From IMG/VR virus record IMGVR_UViG_3300037091_000121, positions 1 to 64,000 of that record: a stretch of 64,000 nucleotides of DNA. One strand, 5' to 3'. Below are positions 54,783-63,660 of this stretch, in pieces (positions within the stretch are counted from its first letter, which is position 1; each line of letters starts with the position of its first letter). The notes under the pieces were generated by a model. It worked only from the letters and a program-made list of their open reading frames with translations, did no database searches and was not told where the DNA came from. This stretch comes from a virus. The translations under genes were made by a program, and so were the position numbers.

Positions 54783-55058
54783 ATGGCTATGAAAACCTAC
54801 CCGATGGAGATTGGTCTTCTTTACGAGGATGGCAGCCTATGTGGTTACTACAGCCAGGGCCATCACGACCCGGAGATGTTTGTGGAGGCGGTCTGGCTGA
54901 GTGATGACCGAGAGATCGACGTATCCGAGGTGAAGCACGACTTCCGACGATGGGAGATTTGCTATGGGCCGGATGAGTGGGTGCGCTGCTTGAACACCCC
55001 CAGGGATGGTACCACTCGCAGAGGAGTATTTCCAGTGACTATAGTCGAATGGTACTGA
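54783..55058 (+). CDS. hypothetical protein, 91 aa
   Basis: AGGGG upstream of the ATG. Beta-rich, acidic (MEIGLLYEDGSLCGYYSQGH, DDREIDVSEVKHDFRRWEI). First gene of the sigma/lyase block. No family recognised. Confidence 0.55.
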   Translation: MAMKTYPMEIGLLYEDGSLCGYYSQGHHDPEMFVEAVWLSDDREIDVSEVKHDFRRWEICYGPDEWVRCLNTPRDGTTRRGVFPVTIVEWY

Positions 55059-55059
55059 T

Positions 55060-55308
55060 ATGAACAACGATGAGGCTAACGCCTTTATGGACGCACGCCG
55101 AAACGAGCAGCAGTGCCTTATGTTGGACACCTGGGACACCAAGGATGGCGAGAAGAGATTCAATATCTCCTACTGGGCCTGGTCCGAAAAGGGCAAGAAG
55201 TTCCGCATCCACGTGCTAGCCCCAACCCTGGAGATGGCTGCCACCCTGGCTTTGGAAAAAGAGAATAGATTTCGAGATAGCAACAAAATGATTGTCGTGA
55301 CGAAATGA
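55060..55308 (+). CDS. hypothetical protein, 82 aa
   Basis: MNNDEANAFMDARRNEQQCL, then a beta sheet pattern (KRFNISYWAWSEKGKKFRIHV) and a helix. One base after the previous stop; ATGA overlap with the next gene. Unknown. Confidence 0.5.
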   Translation: MNNDEANAFMDARRNEQQCLMLDTWDTKDGEKRFNISYWAWSEKGKKFRIHVLAPTLEMAATLALEKENRFRDSNKMIVVTK

Positions 55309-55427
55309 AACAATGCGAGATTTGCGGGGCCTTGATTGAGACTAGGAGACAGAAGGCACAGAAGTGCCTTCTGTCTTGGTGCTCGGCTGGATGCTGGAGA
55401 AGAACCATTTGGGCTGGCTGGAAATGA
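55305..55427 (+). CDS. zinc-finger protein, 40 aa
   Basis: MKQCEICGALIETRRQKAQK-CLLSWCSAGCWRR: CxxC ... C-x3-C-x3-C zinc finger of the treble-clef kind seen in small phage proteins. ATGA coupled to the previous gene. Confidence 0.55.
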   Translation: MKQCEICGALIETRRQKAQKCLLSWCSAGCWRRTIWAGWK

Positions 55428-55442
55428 CCAAGGAGAACACAA

Positions 55443-55766
55443 GTGAGCTGGGATATCTACCTAGATATCGACACAGGAGGACCTAAACCCGCACAGGTGT
55501 GCGAGGTTGGGAATATGACGTGGAACGTTGACCCGATGTATGTGAGGGCAATGGGGATTTCACTATCTGAACTAGACGGTCGAATTGCAGGAGATGTGAT
55601 GGCACACCTTCGAACCGGACTAACGAATATGGAGGACTGCCCTGACATATACAAGGAAATGAATCCTCCTAACGGGTGGGGAGATTACCACAGCGCTTTG
55701 AAATACCTTCAGGAGATCACCCATGCATGTGCGCAGCATCCTCGTGCAACGATCAGGGTATGTTAG
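55443..55766 (+). CDS. hypothetical protein, 107 aa
   Basis: GTG start with AAGGAG. MSWDIYLDIDTGGPKPAQV, then NMTWNVDPMYVRAMG, PPNGWGDYHSALKYL. This combination occurs in small phage and bacterial proteins of unknown function. Adjacent to the sigma factor gene. Confidence 0.6.
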   Translation: MSWDIYLDIDTGGPKPAQVCEVGNMTWNVDPMYVRAMGISLSELDGRIAGDVMAHLRTGLTNMEDCPDIYKEMNPPNGWGDYHSALKYLQEITHACAQHPRATIRVC

Positions 55767-56294
55767 ATGACCGGATACCCTGACTGGGTTAATCTAGCTC
55801 GATGGGCTGTCACGAAATACACCAAGAACCGAAAGGACGCCGAGGACATCAATCAGGAGGCCATACTTGGGGCTCTGAAGTCTATTCGTAAGCAGGAAGC
55901 GGGCGGTATCGGAACCTGCTCTCGAAACCAAGCGGTTGTCAAAGGGGCCAGGTGGGCTGCTGCCGAATATCTACGTCAAGGTTTCTACAAGCGTTGTATT
56001 CCAGAGGATAAGGTTGTCGGGTATGACGAGATAGGTTATGATCCACCAGGTGAATCGTTCGAGGATGAGGTGATAGACAAGGTTTTGAATGAATACATCA
56101 GGAATCTTGTTAACACCATCCTGCCTGCAGATCAGAGAGAGGTGATTGAGCGAACATACTGGAATGGGCAAATAGAAACCGAGGTGGCTTCTGCGATGGG
56201 ATACTCGGTCAACTGGATAAGAGTGCTTAAGCGCAGAGCAAAGGATCGGCTGGCTATGGTTTTGGATCTTGACCAACAAGTCTCGGATAGGTAG
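55767..56294 (+). CDS. sigma-70 family RNA polymerase sigma factor, 175 aa
   Basis: Region 2: VNLARWAVTKYTKNRKDAEDINQEAILGALKSIRK, continuing to the WAAAEYLRQGF segment. Region 4: LPADQREVIERTYWNGQIETEVASAMGYSVNWIRVLKRRAKDRL, a helix-turn-helix that reads the -35. Regions 1 and 3 are missing or short, as in ECF-type factors. It would direct host polymerase to particular phage promoters, most simply a late set. It lies ahead of the lyase genes. Confidence 0.8.
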   Translation: MTGYPDWVNLARWAVTKYTKNRKDAEDINQEAILGALKSIRKQEAGGIGTCSRNQAVVKGARWAAAEYLRQGFYKRCIPEDKVVGYDEIGYDPPGESFEDEVIDKVLNEYIRNLVNTILPADQREVIERTYWNGQIETEVASAMGYSVNWIRVLKRRAKDRLAMVLDLDQQVSDR

Positions 56295-56303
56295 ACTAGA
56301 GGA

Positions 56304-56429
56304 ATGGAGATAGACATGCATAGATCATTTGATTTTAGAAAACTACAGGGAGAGGTTGATGAGTGGTCCCTGCGTGTTTGTCGAGAGTGCCATAGGGCTA
56401 GGGAAAATAATCGAAGGAACCACCAATGA
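56304..56429 (+). CDS. small protein, 41 aa
   Basis: MEIDMHRSFDFRKLQGEVDE-WSLRVCRECHRARENNRR. One CREC-H motif. AGAGG upstream; ATGA overlap with the lyase gene. Unknown. Confidence 0.45.
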   Translation: MEIDMHRSFDFRKLQGEVDEWSLRVCRECHRARENNRRNHQ

Positions 56430-57382
56430 CTATCAGAACAGATCGGCCCAAGATTTTTCTAACACCTTCTATTGTGGCAATCCTAAAGACTAGGGTCGCA
56501 AAGCCTACATCAAGAATGTCTAATTTGATTAGTCTATGCGACCGGTCAACTGAACCTACGTGGGATATTGGCATCATAAACCACTGCTTGGCATATGTGG
56601 TTACTGGGAACCCGAAGTATTCGGCTAATGCATACAATCTGATGAGCCAAAGTATGGCTTCCGGTATCGGTCAGGTGACAGGTGACAGTGGCTACCAGGC
56701 CAGGAACCTGTTCCCTGCTGCCTCGGTGGTTCTAGATTGGTGCTACCCGGCCCTGACCGCCGCCCAGAGAACAGCACTGGTCGCCAGTATCGAGATGTGT
56801 GCTGATTGGATCTATCCACGCACCAATCCTTCGAGAGTAGGCCAGTGGGGAGTTGAACAGTATGGGAACAATTACCACGCTGGATTTCAATACACCTGGA
56901 CGGCGGGCCTAGCTCTGTATGGAGATAGCGCCAAGGCGCAGGGATACATTGACGAAGGGTTGAGACGGTGGAACAGTGATGTACTGCCCTACCTGAACAC
57001 CACGGCGGCAGGAGGAGCACTTTTGGAGGGTACTAGCTACTCCGTAGACTATCTAGGGATGACAATGCTTCAACTGTTAGCCCATTCAACAGCTACGGAC
57101 ACTGACCTGCTAACGCCTCAACTTGCTACTGGGTGGTGTAGTGATGCGATCCGTTGGTTAGCTCACATGACCGCACCGACCATGGACCGTTTAGCCCCAA
57201 TCGGTGACCAGACAAAAAATTCTGGAGGAGCGCTTCAAGACGCAGCAAGACTACCTATGTTGATCGCTGCATCGAAGGGTAACCTGGATGCCAAGGCGTG
57301 GCTAGATAACACCATTCCCCCTATCAGCCAGCAGCGACTAAACGCCTGGATTGAGACGCTGTTATACCCGGAGACACTGTAA
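56426..57382 (+). CDS. polysaccharide lyase, helical half (heparinase II/III-like), 318 aa
   Basis: All-helical domain of the alpha/alpha toroid type. Conserved catalytic-type segments are EQYGNNYHAGFQYTWTAGLALYG and GGALLEGTSYSVDYLGM. In the family, Asn, His and Tyr from such segments break uronic-acid polysaccharides by beta-elimination. The beta-sandwich half is the next gene, joined by TAATG. No signal peptide or virion-anchoring domain is seen. Not part of the tail operon, so it may act after lysis or inside the cell. Confidence 0.65.
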   Translation: MTIRTDRPKIFLTPSIVAILKTRVAKPTSRMSNLISLCDRSTEPTWDIGIINHCLAYVVTGNPKYSANAYNLMSQSMASGIGQVTGDSGYQARNLFPAASVVLDWCYPALTAAQRTALVASIEMCADWIYPRTNPSRVGQWGVEQYGNNYHAGFQYTWTAGLALYGDSAKAQGYIDEGLRRWNSDVLPYLNTTAAGGALLEGTSYSVDYLGMTMLQLLAHSTATDTDLLTPQLATGWCSDAIRWLAHMTAPTMDRLAPIGDQTKNSGGALQDAARLPMLIAASKGNLDAKAWLDNTIPPISQQRLNAWIETLLYPETL

Positions 57383-58416
57383 TGAGCCTTTCCCTGGATT
57401 TCTACGCCCCTGGCGCTGGCCTGATCTCCTCTCGAACCGATTGGAGCAAGACATCCACACAGCTTATCTTCAACGCAGGCCCTACTGAGGAGAGCCACGA
57501 AGATAGGGCGCAAGGGGAGTTCCTACTATTCAGAAGCGATTGGCTCTGCGCCGAAGCAAAGCTGGCTTCACACAGCGGGATTGCAGGCGATTGCTCGGAC
57601 CATTGTTGTGTGAGCTTCGGTGGCCAGGCCCAAACGTGGACGCAAGATGGGGTGAAGATCCTAGCAAGCGAATTCACGCCCGCCTACACATTCCTGTCAG
57701 CCAACTTGTCCCCTGCTTACGTAGGGCAATGCACCTCATACCAGAGGTCTTTGTTCTTCCTTAAGGGGGCGGCGTCCCAATACCTGCTAGTGAAGGACGA
57801 ATGGGCAGGAAATACGCAACCGGCTGTCTTCCATTTACAAACTCTAGTTCAGCCGGCGATTGGCATTCTATCCTTCGCAGCGGTATATCCCGGAGCAACG
57901 CTATTCGGGGTCAATCTCAACATGCCAGACTGGACAAAGACCTCTGTTAGCAAGAGCGTGGATCAGGTTACGCCATCCTGGAGATTGGACTTGCCAGATG
58001 GAGGTGCGAATGAGTTCTGTGTGGCGCTAGAGGCGTCTCCGGCTGCAGCAAGTGGAACCTTAAAAAGTGTAGTGGCCACACCAGGTCTTCGGGGTGTAGG
58101 TCTGGGCTCCGACTTCGCAGCGTGGCTCACCGGACCAGGGCCGTGGAAGTATGTATCGCCTGTTCCTGGCAAGCACTACTTGCTCGGGCTTAAGCCGAAC
58201 ACTTCATACACTGTTGATATAGGGGGAAGTCTCAACATGACTAGTAGCAGCGCTGGTGTTCTAGTCATATCGGTAGGAACCGATTCTCGGCCTATTATAG
58301 TCACTGAAGGCTCGGTGGTGCCGCCGCAACCTCCTACTGCTACAGGGAGAACCTTCCAGATTACCGTTCCCTCGGATGGAAGCGCCGCAACTATAAAGGA
58401 AATACCCTCGATATAG
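57382..58416 (+). CDS. polysaccharide lyase, beta-sandwich half, 344 aa
   Basis: LSLDFYAPGAGLISSRTDWSKTSTQLIFNAGP-TEESHEDRAQGEFLLFRSDWL follows the heparinase II/III C-terminal pattern (normally ...SHAHxDQGSF...). Here the second His and the Asp of that stretch read Asp and Ala. The rest is beta-rich with a Pro linker and a small C-terminal strand region. Two separate genes for what is usually one chain; the pair overlaps by one base. Confidence 0.65.
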   Translation: MSLSLDFYAPGAGLISSRTDWSKTSTQLIFNAGPTEESHEDRAQGEFLLFRSDWLCAEAKLASHSGIAGDCSDHCCVSFGGQAQTWTQDGVKILASEFTPAYTFLSANLSPAYVGQCTSYQRSLFFLKGAASQYLLVKDEWAGNTQPAVFHLQTLVQPAIGILSFAAVYPGATLFGVNLNMPDWTKTSVSKSVDQVTPSWRLDLPDGGANEFCVALEASPAAASGTLKSVVATPGLRGVGLGSDFAAWLTGPGPWKYVSPVPGKHYLLGLKPNTSYTVDIGGSLNMTSSSAGVLVISVGTDSRPIIVTEGSVVPPQPPTATGRTFQITVPSDGSAATIKEIPSI

Positions 58417-58423
58417 AAACTCC

Positions 58424-58463
58424 TGGGGCTAGGCGCCCACCCATGAGTAAACGCCTAGCCCCA
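58424..58463. terminator. bidirectional terminator hairpin
   Basis: 12-bp perfect stem TGGGGCTAGGCG/CGCCTAGCCCCA between the convergent lyase and tail-fibre genes. Confidence 0.65.
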
Positions 58464-60168
58464 CTGCCGCTCCATTAGCAACAGCGACAATACCTGCCTG
58501 ATTTGGAGCCACTCCAAGAAATGTAGTCCTGCCCTCGACAAGAACATCTAGCCAGTTAATTCCATCGTGAGATACGGAATAGGTTCTGTTAGTAGTCCCG
58601 TCGTCGTGTATCTTAAACCAATTAAACTGCTTTCCAAACATAGTTTTAAGTAAGGGGTTGGATACCCTCGTGTTTGCATCTGACCATTGGGTAACATTTA
58701 AATTCAAGGTGCTACTGAATACACTCTGCTCAAATGTTATTATTTTACCTCCAGCACTATCTCTCAATGCCAACCCGCCTGCGGTAAATGTAGCGGATAT
58801 AAGCCACGTCTCCAGGTGGGTAATCCAAGTGTAAGCCCCAGACGCCAACGTCTTAACCCAGAATTGACCGTGAGACGCTGAAATGTCAGGCGCATTAAGG
58901 AACCTACTTCCTGCATTGTCTACCAGTGTTGCTGTAGTAACATTTACGGACGTTAAGGACGCCGCCAACGGAGGAGTTGTAAGTTCATTCAATCGACCCC
59001 ATGGCAGCCACGCAGATCCCGACCAACGTGCTACTGATATGCCATTGGTGTAGAAATCTAGGTCTCCGGTGGTTGGAGATCCAGGCTCACTTCCGTATGC
59101 CGTGGCGCTGGTTATATTTCCGCCACTACTGGCCGTAGTCCACGAGGGGTTCGCAGCCGCTCCTTGTGTGGTAAGAACTTGACCTGCCGTTCCGTGGCCC
59201 AAGTTGTTCCACGTAGTAGCCCCTCTAAATAACACATCTCCCTGTGCGGTTCCTGATAGGCTAACGTCAGTCAGCGTGGCGAGACTGTCCGTATCTGCTG
59301 GCAAAGAAGCCCACGTTGGGTTAGCCGCCGCCCCCTGTGTCTCCAGGAACTGACCTGCCGTCCCATGACCAAGGTTATTCCACTGTGTCGCCCCCCGATA
59401 GAGCAAATCGCCTTGAGCCACTCCAGCTAGAGATACATCTCCTAGCCCTGCTAGTGTCCCTGATGACGAGGGAGTCCAGGTGGGATTAGCCCCAGGACCT
59501 CCAGTTGTAAGGACAAACCCTGCGGTTCCTGCGGGGAGGTTATCCCAAAATGATGCGCCGCGATACAGAACGTCCCCTTGTGCGGTTCCTGATAGGGATA
59601 CGTCAGACAGAGACGCTAGGCTGCCACCACCGCCAGCAGCAACCCACGAGGCTGACGCACCGGGACCGTTAGAGGACAGAACCTGACCGGCTGTTCCAGC
59701 ACTGCCGTTGGCATCTATCTCGCCATTGGCCTTTACATCGAAGAAAGCCCCGGTCTTAATCTCCCCTGCGGTGAGAAGGCCAGTAACCGTGAGTGGTCCG
59801 CTGATGGTGGAGGTGTTGACGTAGGCAGTTCCGTTGAAAGCGATCAGTTGGCCTAGGGTGGGGGCTGTAAGAGTGAGGGGGGTTCCCTGTAGCTTGCCAA
59901 CCGTGTTGCTGACAGCAGGGCCGGTCACGTCCCCACCCAGCATAGGTGATCCACCACCGCCGCCGCCAGAACCGCCTCCTCCACCGCCACTGCCGCCAGA
60001 GATGTTGATTACCTGACCAGCACTGGCAGCAGCGTTTCTTCCGAAGGTAGTGCTGGCAGCGGTAGGGACGACCCCGCTAATGCGTGTCAGGGAGTCCTCT
60101 AGGTGCCTGACACGGGACTCGTCTGCCGGGTGAGGCATATCCCTGACCCGGCGTGGCTTGAATAGCAT
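58429..60168 (-). CDS. tail fibre with repeated collagen-free modules, 579 aa
   Basis: N-terminal 75 residues end in a Gly/Ser linker. Four repeats follow, of the form L-x-DVSLSGTAQGDVLYRGA-x-W-x-NL-x-x-GTAGQVL-x-T-x-G-x-x-ANP-x-W (about residues 150-345), a known phage fibre module. The C-terminal 200 residues form a lectin-like domain (SHGQFWVKTLASGAYTWITH, NWFKIHDDGTTNRTYSVSHDG). Binds the host surface or supports the receptor-binding part. Confidence 0.8.
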   Translation of the reverse strand: MLFKPRRVRDMPHPADESRVRHLEDSLTRISGVVPTAASTTFGRNAAASAGQVINISGGSGGGGGGSGGGGGGSPMLGGDVTGPAVSNTVGKLQGTPLTLTAPTLGQLIAFNGTAYVNTSTISGPLTVTGLLTAGEIKTGAFFDVKANGEIDANGSAGTAGQVLSSNGPGASASWVAAGGGGSLASLSDVSLSGTAQGDVLYRGASFWDNLPAGTAGFVLTTGGPGANPTWTPSSSGTLAGLGDVSLAGVAQGDLLYRGATQWNNLGHGTAGQFLETQGAAANPTWASLPADTDSLATLTDVSLSGTAQGDVLFRGATTWNNLGHGTAGQVLTTQGAAANPSWTTASSGGNITSATAYGSEPGSPTTGDLDFYTNGISVARWSGSAWLPWGRLNELTTPPLAASLTSVNVTTATLVDNAGSRFLNAPDISASHGQFWVKTLASGAYTWITHLETWLISATFTAGGLALRDSAGGKIITFEQSVFSSTLNLNVTQWSDANTRVSNPLLKTMFGKQFNWFKIHDDGTTNRTYSVSHDGINWLDVLVEGRTTFLGVAPNQAGIVAVANGAAVGLGVYSWVGA

Positions 60169-60173
60169 AGGGG

Positions 60174-60422
60174 TTAGAGGCTTAACGTTCCGGTGAAGTT
60201 GAGCATCCCCGCAGGAACGGTTGTGATCGTAGCTGCAACAGCGTCAACAGTCAGGAACTGGCTGGCAATGTATTGCAACATAGCTGCCTGAGTTGAGAAA
60301 TTATTCAGGTCAGCAGCGCTGAAAACAGCCTGATGATGCTTTCCAGCTACTGTCGCATCAACAGTAACCAGTCCGCCATTTGCGTTTCTATAACCCCCAT
60401 TGACTACCACCGTGACAGCCAT
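60174..60422 (-). CDS. small virion-associated protein, 82 aa
   Basis: Beta-rich with one helix (MAVTVVVNGGYRNANGG, HHQAVFSAADLNNFSTQAAML). Sits between nozzle and fibre genes, so probably a small tail protein. No family recognised. Confidence 0.55.
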   Translation of the reverse strand: MAVTVVVNGGYRNANGGLVTVDATVAGKHHQAVFSAADLNNFSTQAAMLQYIASQFLTVDAVAATITTVPAGMLNFTGTLSL

Positions 60423-60482
60423 TTCAGTTTCCTTGTCCTTTCATTGGATTAGGGAAAGTTCCCCTGTAACTATTATACCACC

Positions 60483-63329
60483 TCAGCCCGAGTGGCGATT
60501 GTGCAAAAGAGGAATGTAAGTTAGTGTCAAAAGCTCGAACTCCGGCCTGTTGAATACACTCCCCGATATTGATAGCTGTCCAGCTCGGCCTAGAAGATCT
60601 CTATCCAGCCTTTGAGATAGTTCCAGCTGCACCCCTGGTAAGTAATTGGGTTGTGAGTTCTGAACATTGGGGTTAAACCCCAATAGGTTTAGGGCGTAAC
60701 TATGGGATGTAGGAGGATACTCACTACGAGCCGTATTAGCCGAAAGGGTGACGTTATCAGTTGTAGCCGCTAGGCGGATCTTAACATTTGTAAGCAAGCT
60801 CTCATCGAGGTGCCTGAACCAGATCTGGTGTACGATTACGAGCGCGTAGGCCGGCGTCGAGAAGTTGATCTGGATAGGAGCCGACCCATCCAGGTTCCCA
60901 CTCTCCGCCTGGTAGACTACGCCACTCGCGTCTAGTTGATAGAGACCGGCGATGCTCTTGAGAGGCACGTCTGTTGCGAATGCACCACAGAAGTTTTGAG
61001 ACACTCCCTCCCCCATCGGATTGTAGGTGCAAGGCTCCCAAGCATCCAGGTCAATATTGTAGTCAAGCCTCTGGTCGCCACCATTAGCCCCTGCCGTGGC
61101 GCTGGCGAAGTAGAGGCAGTAGTATCGACCCTCCAGCCTTCGGTGAGTGGTGGCAAACCACTGGTTCCACTTGGAGGCCGGGGCCGATGTCAGCCTGGGG
61201 CTACAGCGCAGCCAGGAGATGTCCTGCGGATCGCTAGACCCATCCCAAGCCATTACCTTGGGGCCTGGTGCTACCCAGTAAAGGATGCCATTAATCTCCT
61301 TGACAGTATCTCCTCCGTTCTGCAAGCATCCAACAGCAGCAGTCTTCTGAACAGACGTAGGACCCCACTCCGTCTGCGAGTGAGCGGTGCAGCGGTAGAT
61401 GTTGTTCCTGGTGATGATGGTTGCCCACCCCTGGAAGAACCCACCCCACTCTATCTCCTCATCTTGAGCTACGTCTCGGAAGATGTCGAAATTCCAGCCC
61501 ATAGTGGGGCTTCCCCTGGTAAGAGGGTCAACTCCCGAGGTGAACGTCTCGTAATCCTTTGGTCTAAATGGTGTAGCAAGGTTACTGACAGCAATGCCAT
61601 TAGGGTGGCCCGCGTAGTTGAAGAGCCACAACCTGCCTTCTGGGGAACGTTGAACATATCTTGCTCCTGCAGGAGGGGCACTCCTGGAACTCTCCGAGGT
61701 CAATAGGGGGACATCCAGCGTATTCAGCAACTGAATGGTCTCGTTAGGCGTATTGTCTACGTAGCAGGCTCTTACAGAAACTCCGCTGGAGTGGCTGAAC
61801 TGGAAACCGTCAGGGTTATTTGTAGTGGTCGCGTAGTTCAGTCCTCCCGTCAGAGTGACTGTATTCCCTGATATGTTTCTAATCTGAAGGGCTTCCTGCT
61901 TTCCAGTAGCCCCAGGTTCGAATACCAACCAGTTGCCTACAGCTAGACCAACAACCGAAGTTAACCCTGTCGATGTATCTCCTACCGCTGAAGCCCCTAC
62001 CGTTGTCGAGGAATAGTTAGGTACGGAGTCCACGAACAACCACAGCGGTAGACCGTTACTGTCGAGAGTGAGTGATGGCACACCACCGTTACGGTAGATG
62101 CGGATGGTCGTGACGGTGGAATCTGCGGATATGGCAGGGATAATCAGTGCTGACTTTGAGAACGCGCCCGCCGTGGTTTGATCGAACGATATACCCTCTA
62201 CGCTGAAGTCTACAGGTTGACCATTGTTGGTGATTGCCGAAGGGGCGCTCTCCCTCACTCCGTTGCTGTCGTAGTAGGTGTAAACCCATCGATAAGGCCC
62301 TTCCAAGGTTCCGGGGAGATAGACTGATGACATCCAGTCAGAACCACCGCCCTGCGTGTTCTGAACCAACACCCTCATAAAGTTAAGCGCGTTCAAGTCT
62401 CCTATAGGAACGAAGAATGGATACCAAACATTCACGTTCTCTGCATCCGAGAACATCGAAACGCTGTAGTCAGTGGGAGTGTTTACCCCATACTGGAACT
62501 GCATCCTCACCTTTTGCGTGATCGCGTTCTGATCCTGCTTCACCCAAAAGGCAATACTGTGTGAGATACCTCCAACGTATGTTCCCCATTGAGACGGAAA
62601 TAAGAAATCGGTACTGTTGACGTAGTGGCCCAGTGCAGCCGCGTTCACATCGTTCAGGTGGCTTGATACACTGCCGTCAGGAGGAGGGTTGGATGTAGTA
62701 TCTACAAGCTGGTTGAAGTTACCAGCACTGTCAGCGCCCCACGCCGTGTTGTAGTTCTCCATGATGCCAAATGGACGAGGAATGACAACTGGAGAAGCAG
62801 CAGGTGCTGTAGGCAAAGACAGTGAGATAAGATGGTTAGGCGAGTTAGTTGGTGAATACTTGTGCAGAGTATTCTGCCTATCGGTGAGGTAGAACTGATC
62901 TGCCAGCGTAGTGCCCTGGAAGTAGGGCTGTGCCGTGCCTCCTAGGCCCGTTCCACCACTCGCTGCCACCCACCCAGTATCAGTCCCCACCTTGATCTCA
63001 TACAGGACTGCCGTAGCGCCTGGACCCATCGCAGAGAGCCAGGTGAACGAGCCGTCACTCTTGTAAAGGAAATCAAGGAACCTTGGTGGTATCGTTCCCG
63101 GCAACGCCCCGAACTGTGCCGTCTCTCCAAGTCGGGTGAGCCACGTCTTTCGAGATACCCGAATGTTACTAAGAACCGGTGCCTTGTCCTCGGGGAAGTC
63201 TACGCTTCCAGGGTCAGTGCCTTCAAGCAATCCACCAATGGGGGCCTCAATGAGACGCTCCTGCCGGATAGCGCCGTCGCTGGCGATCGAGGGGATTCCC
63301 GAAGCTGCGTAGTCTCCACGAGTCGGCAA
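60483..63329 (-). CDS. tail nozzle/hub-like protein, 948 aa
   Basis: TTG start with GAGGAG 11 nt upstream. The N-terminus LEGTDPGSVDFPEDKAPVLSNIRVSRKTWLTRLGE resembles the start of T7 gp12/P22 gp10-type tail tube proteins, where the strands list attached conditions (norms of DFPxxKAPxLxNxRV). Then long beta-rich domains with repeated WxxxxPG and YxDNTPNE. In podoviruses this protein closes the tail end and is cut or opened on attachment. Family assignment is by resemblance only. Confidence 0.6.
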   Translation of the reverse strand: MPTRGDYAASGIPSIASDGAIRQERLIEAPIGGLLEGTDPGSVDFPEDKAPVLSNIRVSRKTWLTRLGETAQFGALPGTIPPRFLDFLYKSDGSFTWLSAMGPGATAVLYEIKVGTDTGWVAASGGTGLGGTAQPYFQGTTLADQFYLTDRQNTLHKYSPTNSPNHLISLSLPTAPAASPVVIPRPFGIMENYNTAWGADSAGNFNQLVDTTSNPPPDGSVSSHLNDVNAAALGHYVNSTDFLFPSQWGTYVGGISHSIAFWVKQDQNAITQKVRMQFQYGVNTPTDYSVSMFSDAENVNVWYPFFVPIGDLNALNFMRVLVQNTQGGGSDWMSSVYLPGTLEGPYRWVYTYYDSNGVRESAPSAITNNGQPVDFSVEGISFDQTTAGAFSKSALIIPAISADSTVTTIRIYRNGGVPSLTLDSNGLPLWLFVDSVPNYSSTTVGASAVGDTSTGLTSVVGLAVGNWLVFEPGATGKQEALQIRNISGNTVTLTGGLNYATTTNNPDGFQFSHSSGVSVRACYVDNTPNETIQLLNTLDVPLLTSESSRSAPPAGARYVQRSPEGRLWLFNYAGHPNGIAVSNLATPFRPKDYETFTSGVDPLTRGSPTMGWNFDIFRDVAQDEEIEWGGFFQGWATIITRNNIYRCTAHSQTEWGPTSVQKTAAVGCLQNGGDTVKEINGILYWVAPGPKVMAWDGSSDPQDISWLRCSPRLTSAPASKWNQWFATTHRRLEGRYYCLYFASATAGANGGDQRLDYNIDLDAWEPCTYNPMGEGVSQNFCGAFATDVPLKSIAGLYQLDASGVVYQAESGNLDGSAPIQINFSTPAYALVIVHQIWFRHLDESLLTNVKIRLAATTDNVTLSANTARSEYPPTSHSYALNLLGFNPNVQNSQPNYLPGVQLELSQRLDRDLLGRAGQLSISGSVFNRPEFELLTLTYIPLLHNRHSG

Positions 63330-63660
63330 GGTGGGTAATCTCCTCTACTCTATTTCTAACAGCCATCCAGAAAACTATTTTCAGGCGTGAGTACTGTAAT
63401 CCGAGATTGCAGGTGTCCTAGTACTTATAAATACCTGCAAGGCCCTGGTCCATAGCGTTAGCTGGGACCCCCAACTAGCCCCTCGGCGAGAGGCTGTTGT
63501 CCTCCGGACGCCCTCCGGGGGTCGAAGCGCTCCGCTTTCCAGTATGGGCAAAGTCTACAGGAAAGGCTGCTCTTGACCTAGCTTTATATAAAATCCTCTG
63601 CCGAGGCTCCGCCGAGGGTACCCTTCGAAGAAGGGCAGAGACCACGCCCTTGATCTAGGC
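63330..63660. other. intergenic region with palindrome and hairpins, no gene
   Basis: 331 bp. A 16-bp palindrome GATCTAGGCCTAGATC (63652-63667) starts in the last codon of the lysis-type gene, and a CCCTTC/GAAGGG hairpin lies near 63620. A GC-rich stretch with short repeats (63470-63540) follows. Frames are short and lack ribosome sites. Likely 3' and 5' untranslated sequence of the flanking genes. Confidence 0.45.
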
